Translations under genes and position numbers: made by a program
NCBI RefSeq assembly: GCF_017349075.1
Contig: NZ_JAFMOF010000004.1
Span: 248,001-312,000 of the forward strand
Direction of reading: 5' to 3'
Source: Streptomyces triculaminicus
GTDB taxonomy: Bacteria; Actinomycetota; Actinomycetes; Streptomycetales; Streptomycetaceae
Length of the DNA: 64,000 nt
Part shown: positions 1-7,081 of the stretch, piece by piece
Layout of the letters: each line of letters begins with the position of its first letter
Position numbering within the stretch: the stretch's first letter is position 1
The notes under the pieces: generated by a model
Databases searched by the model: none
What the model was told of the DNA's origin: nothing
The model's input: the letters and a program-made list of their open reading frames with translations, nothing else

Positions 1-106
1 GTTCGGCGCCCAGCGATGCAGTGACGCAGATCACTCCGCTCGCCCATCACGGGCGCGAGGTGGGCTGCATCCCGTGTGTGAGCTGATTCCACAACAGGAG
101 GCACAC

Positions 107-1204
107 ATGAGGGTCGTGGTGGTGGGCGCCGGTTACGCCGGGACGATTGCCGCGAATCGGCTGGCCAAGAAGGTGAAGGCAGCGGAGATCACGGTGATCA
201 ATCCGCGTTCGGACTTCGTCGAGCGGGTGCGGTTGCACGAGCAGATCGCCGGGACCGGCGCCGCGGCGACCCCGCTGGCCTCGATACTGCGCGAAGGGGT
301 CACGACGCGGCTGGACACCGTCGACAAGATCAGCGACGGAGAGGTCGCTCTCGGGGACGGGTCGCGTCTCGACTTCGACTACGTGTTCCTCGCGGTGGGC
401 AGCACGGTCACACCGCTGCCGGGAACTGTCCCAGTCGGGATCTGGGAGGGCGCGGAGCGGGCACGGGCCGCGCTGGCCGGGCTGCCGGCCGGGAGGACGG
501 TCACCGTCATCGGCGGCGGGCTGACGGGCATTGAGGTGGCAGCCGAAGTCGCCTACGGCCGCCCCGACCTGCGCGTGCGGCTCGTGGGGGAAACGATCGC
601 CGCGAGCCTGTCGGCCGGGGCGCAGAAGCGTGTGCACACCGGCCTGGAGCGCTTGAACGTGGAGATCGTGGAGGACTCCGTCGCGCAGATCGCTTCAGGC
701 GCCGGGGAAGGAGGAGGCGACGATGTGCGTCTCCGCTCGGGCCGGCAGTTCACCTCCGACCTCACACTCTGGGCGATCATCGGGGGCGTGCCCGACCTGG
801 CCGCCCGCAGCGGTCTGGAGGTGGATGCCGACGGGCGTGCCGTGGTCGACGAGTACCTGCGCAGCGTGACCGACCCGCGGATCTTCGCCGTCGGTGACTG
901 CGCGGCGGTTCCCGGAGCACGGGCGGCCTGTGCGACGGCCATGCCGCAAGGCGCGCACGCAGCGGATACGCTGGCGCGAATGATCGAAGGCCGTAAGCCC
1001 GAGCCCTACTCCATGGGATACACCGGACAGGGCGTGAGCCTGGGCCGGCGCGACGGGCTGCTCCAGACCGCCCACAGGGACGACCGTGTGCGGCGACTCT
1101 ACTTCGCCGGCCGCATCGCCGCTGTCGGCAAGGAAGGGATCTGCCGCTACGCGAAGTCCGGCGCCCGCACCGCCACCTACGCCTGGCTGCCGGGGCCGAA
1201 GTGA
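107..1204 (+). CDS. FAD-dependent NAD(P)/FAD oxidoreductase (NDH-2/FSP1-like)
   Basis: A 365-residue flavoprotein of the pyridine nucleotide-disulphide reductase fold. An N-terminal FAD-binding Rossmann motif VVVGAGYAG lies right after the start, a second dinucleotide motif VIGGGLTGIEVAAE lies near residue 140 for NAD(P)H, and the C-terminal FAD motif RIFAVGDCAAV lies near residue 260. The ATG at 107 is preferred over an in-frame GTG at 74 because it follows an acaggagg ribosome site. By family such proteins pass electrons from NAD(P)H to a quinone or other small acceptor; the substrate is not visible. The stop overlaps the GTG start of the downstream ECF41 sigma gene, so the two are translationally coupled. 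ECF41 sigma factors are usually encoded beside a small oxidoreductase, decarboxylase or epimerase gene, which fits here. Function beyond the fold is inferred. Confidence 0.87.
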   Translation: MRVVVVGAGYAGTIAANRLAKKVKAAEITVINPRSDFVERVRLHEQIAGTGAAATPLASILREGVTTRLDTVDKISDGEVALGDGSRLDFDYVFLAVGSTVTPLPGTVPVGIWEGAERARAALAGLPAGRTVTVIGGGLTGIEVAAEVAYGRPDLRVRLVGETIAASLSAGAQKRVHTGLERLNVEIVEDSVAQIASGAGEGGGDDVRLRSGRQFTSDLTLWAIIGGVPDLAARSGLEVDADGRAVVDEYLRSVTDPRIFAVGDCAAVPGARAACATAMPQGAHAADTLARMIEGRKPEPYSMGYTGQGVSLGRRDGLLQTAHRDDRVRRLYFAGRIAAVGKEGICRYAKSGARTATYAWLPGPK

Positions 1205-2091
1205 CCGAGCAGCCGAAACCCGAGGACGAGTTCACCGCGCACAGGGCCCTGCTGTTCTCGATCGCCTACGAGATCCTCGGATCGGTGGCCGACGCGGAAG
1301 ACGTGCTGCAGGAGACTTACCTGCGGTGGCGGTCGGTGAGCCACTCCTCGGTGGAGAACGCACGGGCCTATCTCGCGAAGATCGTCACGCGGCAGGCGCT
1401 CGGCCTCCTGCGGTCGGCTGTCCGCCGCCGGGAGCAGTACGTGGGGCCGTGGCTGCCCGAGCCGTTGGCGACCGATGCCGTCGGCAACGCACCCGACGGC
1501 ATCGACCACGTGCTCACCGGCGAGGCCGTCACCACCGCGATGCTGCTGGTGCTGGACACCCTCACCCCGACCCAGCGCGCGGTCTTCGTGTTGCGAGAGG
1601 TGTTCGCCTTCGACTACCCGGAGATCGCCGCCGCGGTAGGAAAGTCCGAGGCCGCGGTACGGCAGCTGAACCACCGCGCCCGCAACAGCGTGCGCGCGAA
1701 ACGGCACACCGCGGTCGCCACCCCCGCACAGGCACGGCCGATCGCCGAACGTTTCCTGACGGCGGCCACCACCGGCGACGTCCAAGGCCTGATGGACCTG
1801 CTCGCACCCGACGTGGTGTTCCTCGGCGACGGCGGCGGAGTCGTGAGCACGGCACTGCGCCCCGTAGTCGGGCCCGACAAGGTGGCCAGGCTGCTCCTCG
1901 GCCTCCTGGCGAAGGGCACCCGCATGGGCGGAGTCCAAATCCGCCTCGGCACCTACAACGGGATGCACTCTGTCGCAGTCCTCATCGACGGCGTACTCGA
2001 TCAGGTGACCTCGATCGAGGTCCGCGGCAGTGCCGTGACGGCCCTCTACTGCGTCCGCAATCCGGAGAAGCTCACCGCCGTCAAGATCTGA
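1201..2091 (+). CDS. sigJ: ECF41-type RNA polymerase sigma factor (SigJ family)
   Basis: A 296-residue extracytoplasmic-function sigma factor. Region 2 occupies about residues 10-75 (EILGSVADAEDVLQETYLRW) and region 4 about 110-160 (helix-turn-helix around DYPEIAAAVGKSEAAVRQ). It has all three ECF41 hallmarks: the linker motif WLPEPL at residues 84-89, a DGGG motif near 209 and NPEKL near 286 in a SnoaL-like C-terminal extension. In this family no anti-sigma factor is needed; the fused SnoaL-like domain acts as internal regulator. GTG at 1201 overlaps the stop of the oxidoreductase gene. Members usually transcribe their own promoter and that of the partner gene, so autoregulation of this two-gene operon is likely. 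A perfect hairpin follows 89 bases downstream. Confidence 0.92.
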   Translation: MTEQPKPEDEFTAHRALLFSIAYEILGSVADAEDVLQETYLRWRSVSHSSVENARAYLAKIVTRQALGLLRSAVRRREQYVGPWLPEPLATDAVGNAPDGIDHVLTGEAVTTAMLLVLDTLTPTQRAVFVLREVFAFDYPEIAAAVGKSEAAVRQLNHRARNSVRAKRHTAVATPAQARPIAERFLTAATTGDVQGLMDLLAPDVVFLGDGGGVVSTALRPVVGPDKVARLLLGLLAKGTRMGGVQIRLGTYNGMHSVAVLIDGVLDQVTSIEVRGSAVTALYCVRNPEKLTAVKI

Positions 2092-2179
2092 ACAACGTGT
2101 CTTCCAAGGGGATCCCGGGCGCGCGGGAGACGACCGGGATCCTCTACAGGCGGACAGGCTGCTTCAGTGACAGATGGTG

Positions 2180-2225
2180 ACATGCCCCTGTGCCTCCGCG
2201 CGCACACGGAGGCACAGGGGCATGT
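2180..2225 (+). terminator. strong bidirectional hairpin terminator after sigJ
   Basis: A perfect 19-bp inverted repeat (arms 2180-2198 and 2207-2225, loop 8 bases). It closes the oxidoreductase-sigJ operon. There is no T-run, as is common in Streptomyces. Confidence 0.8.
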
Positions 2226-2486
2226 GCGAGATCGGCCCATCGGCCGGACCGGGCCCGCCCGGTCCGGCGCACGAGACCGGCGACAGCGGCGCAACAGCGC
2301 GGGGGGTGCACGCCACGGCGTGCGGGCTCTCACTCCAGATCCTGGCACCCCACGAGCTGTGCCTTGTCGTAGCCAGTCAGGAGGACCTGGCAGACCAGCT
2401 GGACCACCCCATCGACGAACTATCCTCTGCCCTGGACGAGTTGCGTGAGCGTGAAGGGCTTCGGCACCGCGGGGGCCGACCGGCGT

Positions 2487-2762
2487 AGAGCTCGCGGAGC
2501 GGGCGCCAAGGACGAACTGACCACGGACGACCGAGTCCTTGCCACCGTGCTCTACCTGCGCAAACTCTGCCCCCGAGATCTCCAGGCCCAGCTCTTCGGC
2601 GTCAACGGCAGCACCCTCACCCGGGCCGTCCACCAGGTCCAACCACTCCTGACCGAATGCGGCCGCACGATCCAACCCTCAAGAGCCCGGTTCCGCACAC
2701 CCACCGACGTGGCCGCGTTCCTCGCAGCAGTCAACGACCCAACGAAGACCAAACCAACGCGT
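2487..2762 (+). pseudogene. transposase remnant, N-terminal helix-turn-helix part
   Basis: The frame reads like the N-terminal recognition domain of a DDE transposase: LTTDDRVLATVLYLRKLC, then LFGVNGSTLTRAVHQVQPLL and TARFRTP-like text. It stops being recognisable exactly where the 3' end of the P450 gene on the other strand begins (2763). No catalytic DDE part is present, so this is a dead fragment. The 200 bases before it (2230-2480) contain an open frame without recognisable content. The exact IS family (ISAzo13/IS5-like) is uncertain. Confidence 0.6.
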
Positions 2763-3809
2763 CTACCGTGTGAATACCGGAAGGGATTCCAGTCCCCGCA
2801 TGAGTCGCGTGCGGCGCCACCGGAGCTCTTCAGCCGCTACGGCGAGGTGCAGTCCGGGGAATCGGGTCAGGAGTACGCGGAGGGCAATCTCCGTCTCGGC
2901 CAGGGCCAACGGCGCACCCAGGCAACGGTGGATTCCGTGGCCGAATGCCAGGTGCCCCCTGGCGTCGCGCTCGGCGTCGGGGCAGCCGGGAGTCGGGTAC
3001 TGGACCGGGTCTCGGTTGGCTGCTCCGGGAGAGATGAGCACGGGGACGCCGGCGGGGATTTCGGTCTCGCCAAGGGTGACCGGTTGGGTGGTGTATCGGA
3101 AAGTGGCGATACCGACCGGTGAGTCGTGGCGCAGCAGTTCATGCAACATGCTGCTCACCTGGCCAGGCTGGGTTCGTGCGCGGTCGAGGAGCTCCGGGTG
3201 TTGGAGGAGGGCCAGGACGGCGTTGCCGATGAAGTTCGTCGTGGTCTCGTGGCCGGCGACGAGCAGGAGGACGGCCAGGGAGACGAGCTCGTCTTCGCCG
3301 AGCTGTTCGCCGTCCTCCCGAGCAGCGATGAGGTCGAACAGTAGGCTGTCGTCCGGGGCACGTCGCTTGGCCTCGATGAGATCGGCCATGTAGCCGGCCA
3401 CAGCGTGCGAGGCCGTGTCGATCCGCTGGGGCTGTCCAGCGGCGAAGAGGTCACTTGACCACGTGCGCACCTGAGCTCGGTCGGCCTCGGGCACTCCGAG
3501 CATCTGGCAGATGACCGTGACCGGCAGCGGGACGGCAAGACCGGCGACGAGGTCGGCTTCACCGTTCTTCGGAAGGGCGTCGAGGAGACGGTCGACGGTG
3601 TGCTGAACGTACGGCCACAGGCGGGTGACGGCGCCGGTGGTGAACGCCTTGGTCACCAGGCGGCGCAGTCGGGTGTGCTCGGGTGGGTCGGTGGCGAGCA
3701 TGGTGTGCGCGACCGCGGGGTGGAGGTTGCGGCCGGAGGAGCGGCCGGTGAAGAACCGGGCGGTGTTTTCAGGTAGGGCTCTGACCTGCAGGTTCACCTT
3801 CTTGGGCAC
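2763..3809 (-). CDS. cytochrome P450, N-terminally truncated
   Basis: 348 residues of a bacterial class I P450 (CYP105/107-like). Visible are the C-helix region DPPEHTRLRRLVTKAF near residue 40, the I-helix AGHETTTN, the ExxR-type ELLR, and the heme loop FGHGIHRCLG with ligand Cys296. Family members are about 400 residues with the DPPEHTRLR motif near residue 90, so roughly 50 N-terminal residues are missing. Upstream the frame stays open to a stop at 3879 but carries no P450-like sequence, and the GTG at 3809 has no convincing ribosome site. A transposase fragment touches its 3' end and no ferredoxin gene is nearby. It is probably inactive or decaying; the alternative is a frameshifted N-terminus. 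Confidence 0.8.
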   Translation of the reverse strand: MPKKVNLQVRALPENTARFFTGRSSGRNLHPAVAHTMLATDPPEHTRLRRLVTKAFTTGAVTRLWPYVQHTVDRLLDALPKNGEADLVAGLAVPLPVTVICQMLGVPEADRAQVRTWSSDLFAAGQPQRIDTASHAVAGYMADLIEAKRRAPDDSLLFDLIAAREDGEQLGEDELVSLAVLLLVAGHETTTNFIGNAVLALLQHPELLDRARTQPGQVSSMLHELLRHDSPVGIATFRYTTQPVTLGETEIPAGVPVLISPGAANRDPVQYPTPGCPDAERDARGHLAFGHGIHRCLGAPLALAETEIALRVLLTRFPGLHLAVAAEELRWRRTRLMRGLESLPVFTR

Positions 3810-4663
3810 GATGGAGTCAGCACGGGGTCGGCAGGGTTCCTCAGCGCCGAACGCCGCGAAAGCGCAACCTTGGCCCAGTCACCGTTGCCGCTCAAAGCCT
3901 CACGGTTACTGACAGCGACTACTTTCAGAGTTGCTCAGCCAGTGGACGGGGCGCGCGACGGCCGGTTTACGTCTGCTCTCGTCCTGGCGGGGGTGGGTAC
4001 TACCCAGGCACGCCGAGCATCGCCTCGAGGTTGACCTCGACAAGGCTCTGCACATCCGCCTCGACCTCGGCAAGACGCGACGCGACCTGCGTCACACCCA
4101 CTTCGTACGGAACAGCTTCAGCAGACAACTCCCCCTACAAGGGGGAGAATAGTTTCCGCCAAAGCCTTCGGTCCGTGACGCGCCTGGAGATCCTGGCGTA
4201 CGGCCTTTTCGGGGCGTTTGAGGGCCGTAGGCGCCCCTGGAGTGCGAGCGGAACCTTTGCCGGAATCCAGTCCGCTCCTTCCACACAGGGCGGAGGACCG
4301 GTCGACCGCCCGCCCGCAGCCGCAACGCACTCAGTTGTCGCTCCGGGCCCATCCGCCTCTCCGCCGCGGCACTACGTGAGCGACCTGGCGGATCGGCGCG
4401 GGGCATGTCCAAGGTCCGGCGATCAGGCCTTCTCCACTCAGAAGAGAAAAACGCGGCCGTCGGCCTGGGCGATGCTGCCGCGCTGTGGTGAACGTGTTGG
4501 GCCGCGAAGCGCTCTGCCCAGCCGGCTGACCAACCCGGCAAGCGGTTCTTAACGCTTTCCTGACGCCCCTCCCCGGGGATGCCAGGAATCCATTGCTTAC
4601 GCTGGCTCGGCTGTCCGCAGGATGGCCGAATTCCGACCCCCGGCAAAGCACCAGGAGCACCCC
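3810..4663. other. 854-base stretch without a convincing gene
   Basis: No frame here has the look of a complete protein. On the minus strand, 4000-4118 reads as a short plausible C-terminus (VASRLAEVEADVQSLVEVNL, stop at 4000-4002) and may be a gene scrap. A hairpin sits at 4129-4147. The last 110 bases before the permease start (from about 4550) presumably hold its promoter. I looked for a c-di-AMP (ydaO) riboswitch, expected before KimA-type transporters, and could not recognise its conserved core. Confidence 0.5.
4129..4147. terminator. 8-bp GC hairpin, possible terminator
   Basis: Arms 4129-4136 and 4140-4147 (ctccccct / agggggag) with a 3-base loop. It lies inside an otherwise empty stretch, so which transcript it would end is unclear. 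Confidence 0.4.
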
Positions 4664-6610
4664 ATGGCCACCCCGACCGACACGCGCACGAGTCGTCTAC
4701 GGGGGTGGATGCTGGAGGGGCTCTCCGACATGGGCAAGGGCCGTCCTTCGCAGGCCGCGCCGGAGCCCGAGCACAAGGGTCAGCCCTGGTACCGGGTGAT
4801 GTGCCTGACCGGTGTCGACTATTTCTCGACCCTCGGCTATCAGCCGGGCATCGCAGCCCTGGCCGCCGGTCTCCTCTCCCCCGTCGCGACGATCGTGCTC
4901 GTGATCGTGACGCTGGCCGGCGCGCTGCCCGTCTACCGGCGCGTGGCCGAGGAGAGCCCGCACGGCGAGGGTTCGATCTCGATGCTGTCGCGGCTGCTGT
5001 CCTTCTGGAAGGGCAAGCTGTTCGTCCTCACGCTGCTGGGCTTCGCCGCGACCGACTTCCTGATCACGATCACGCTGTCGGCCGCGGACGCCTCCACCCA
5101 CCTGGTGGAGAACCCCAATCTGGAGGGGGCCCTGCACGACAAGCAGGTGCTGATCACCATGATCCTCATCGCGCTGCTCGGCGCGGTGTTCCTCAAGGGC
5201 TTCATGGAGGCGATCGGCGTCGCCGTCGTCCTGGTCACGGTCTACCTCGCGCTCAACGCGGTGGTCGTGGTCACCGGCCTGTGGCACGTCCTCACCGAAG
5301 GCCACGTCGTCACCGACTGGACCGCCGCACTCACCACCGAGCACGGCAACGTCTTCGTCATGATCGGCGTCGCCCTGATCGTCTTCCCGAAGCTGGCGCT
5401 CGGCCTGTCCGGCTTCGAGACCGGCGTGGCCGTGATGCCGCACGTCAAGGGCGCCCCGGACGACACCGAGGACAGGCCCGCCGGGCGGATTCGCGGCACC
5501 AAGAAGCTGCTCACGACCGCCGCGCTCATCATGAGCGTCTTCCTGATCACGACCAGCTTCATCACCACCGTGCTCATCCCGCACAAGGAGTTCGAGCCCG
5601 GCGGCGCAGCCAGCGGCCGCGCGCTCGCCTACCTGGCGCACGAGTACCTGGGCAACGCCTTCGGCACGGTCTACGACGTCTCGACCATCCTCATCCTGTG
5701 GTTCGCGGGTGCCTCCGCCATGGCCGGTCTGCTCAATCTGATGCCGCGCTACCTGCCCAAGTACGGCATGGCCCCGCACTGGGCCCGCGCCGTGCGCCCC
5801 ATGGTGATCGTCTTCACCCTCGTCGCGTTCCTCGTCACCTGGCTCTTCGACGCCGACGTCGACGCCCAGGGCGGCGCCTACGCCACCGGCGTCCTCGTCC
5901 TCATCTGCTCCGCCGCCATCGCCGTCACCATCGCCGCCCGCAAGGCCGGCCAGCGCGGCTGGACCATCGCCTTCGGCGTCATCTCCGCCGTCTTCCTCTA
6001 CACCACCGTCCTCAACGTGATCGAGCGCCCGGACGGCGTGAAGATCGGTGCCTGTTTCACCGCCGGCATCCTCCTCATCTCCCTCCTCTCCCGCCTCGGC
6101 CGCGCCTTCGAACTCCGCGTCACGCATGTGGAGCTCGACGAGATGGCCGAGCGGTTCATCCGCGACATCTCCCAGCGCACGCCGCGTTTCATAGCCAACG
6201 AACCCGACGAGCGCGACGTCACCGAATACCGCGAGAAGATCGAACAGATCCGCGCCGACAACGACATCCCCACCACCGAGGACTTCGTCTTCGTCGAGGT
6301 CACGGTCACCGACCCCTCCGAGTTCGAGGCCGGCCTGACCGTACGCAGCGAGATCATGCACGACCGCTACCGCGTCCTGACGATGGAGAGCTCCTCCGTC
6401 CCCAACGCCCTCGCGGCCTTCCTCCTCCACGCCCGCGACCTCACCGGCACCCGCCCCCACGTCTTCTTCGAGTGGACCGAGGGCAACCCCTTCACCAACT
6501 TCGTCCGCTTCTTCCTCTTCGGCCAGGGCGAGGTCGCCCCGGTCACCCGCGAGATCCTGCGCGAGGCCGAACCGGACCGCGAGCACCGCCCCCGCGTCCA
6601 CGTCGGCTGA
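4664..6610 (+). CDS. APC-superfamily permease, KimA-like K+/amino acid transporter
   Basis: 648 residues with about twelve hydrophobic segments in the first 480 residues, followed by a soluble C-terminal region of about 165 residues (from ELRVTHVELDEMAERFIRDI). The N-terminal region GVDYFSTLGYQPGIAALAAG replaces the usual SxxAYG-type segment of KimA proteins. Long APC permeases with a soluble C-terminal domain include the c-di-AMP-regulated high-affinity K+ importer KimA, while databases often label Streptomyces relatives 'amino acid transporter'. The substrate cannot be decided from sequence. ATG 4664 with aggag nine bases upstream is preferred to ATG 4622. It stands alone, preceded by 850 bases of non-coding DNA. 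Confidence 0.85.
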   Translation: MATPTDTRTSRLRGWMLEGLSDMGKGRPSQAAPEPEHKGQPWYRVMCLTGVDYFSTLGYQPGIAALAAGLLSPVATIVLVIVTLAGALPVYRRVAEESPHGEGSISMLSRLLSFWKGKLFVLTLLGFAATDFLITITLSAADASTHLVENPNLEGALHDKQVLITMILIALLGAVFLKGFMEAIGVAVVLVTVYLALNAVVVVTGLWHVLTEGHVVTDWTAALTTEHGNVFVMIGVALIVFPKLALGLSGFETGVAVMPHVKGAPDDTEDRPAGRIRGTKKLLTTAALIMSVFLITTSFITTVLIPHKEFEPGGAASGRALAYLAHEYLGNAFGTVYDVSTILILWFAGASAMAGLLNLMPRYLPKYGMAPHWARAVRPMVIVFTLVAFLVTWLFDADVDAQGGAYATGVLVLICSAAIAVTIAARKAGQRGWTIAFGVISAVFLYTTVLNVIERPDGVKIGACFTAGILLISLLSRLGRAFELRVTHVELDEMAERFIRDISQRTPRFIANEPDERDVTEYREKIEQIRADNDIPTTEDFVFVEVTVTDPSEFEAGLTVRSEIMHDRYRVLTMESSSVPNALAAFLLHARDLTGTRPHVFFEWTEGNPFTNFVRFFLFGQGEVAPVTREILREAEPDREHRPRVHVG

Positions 6611-7027
6611 CCAACCGTCCACCGCGCCGGCCCGAACCGCAGCCGCCACCAGGGCTCCCGTCATTGGCGTGGGACGGGTACGCCGGCGGAGCGGAATCCG
6701 GCCTCGGTGAGCGCAGTCAGCCGGGCCGAGATCGGTGCCGGGTGAGGAAGCCGTCGAAGCCCCCCGGCACCAGCCCCCGGTGAGCGCCAGGGCCTCGAGT
6801 TGCGCGGCCATGTAGTCGGGGCTGAAGCCGAGGCCGGGTATCCGGTCCAGCAGCGCCACAGCGCGGTCGGGCAGCAGGGCCCGGTCGCTGTCAGCGAGCC
6901 GGTGCAGCGTGTCACGTCGCGCGGTCAGGTCCGCGATCTCTACGCCCGGCCCGAAGGCGTCCACCTGCGCGCCACCGCCTGGCTGGTCACCGCCACCCGT
7001 CCCGCCACCGTCGCCTGAAACGCGGTG
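6611..7027. other. 417-base gap with possible gene scraps
   Basis: No intact gene. The minus strand at about 6790-6960 reads as protein-like text (LPDRAVALLDRIPGLGFSPD) without a start or a recognisable family. The plus strand ends a short open frame at 7018. I treat both as unproven remnants. Confidence 0.4.
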
Positions 7028-7060
7028 GCGGCCGCGTCCGGGATCGCCGGACGCGGCCGC
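7028..7060 (-). terminator. copA terminator hairpin
   Basis: A perfect 13-bp inverted repeat (arms 7028-7040 and 7048-7060, loop 7 bases), 22 bases past the copA stop codon. Confidence 0.8.
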
Positions 7061-7081
7061 TGGGGCCATGCGGAGTCTGGG

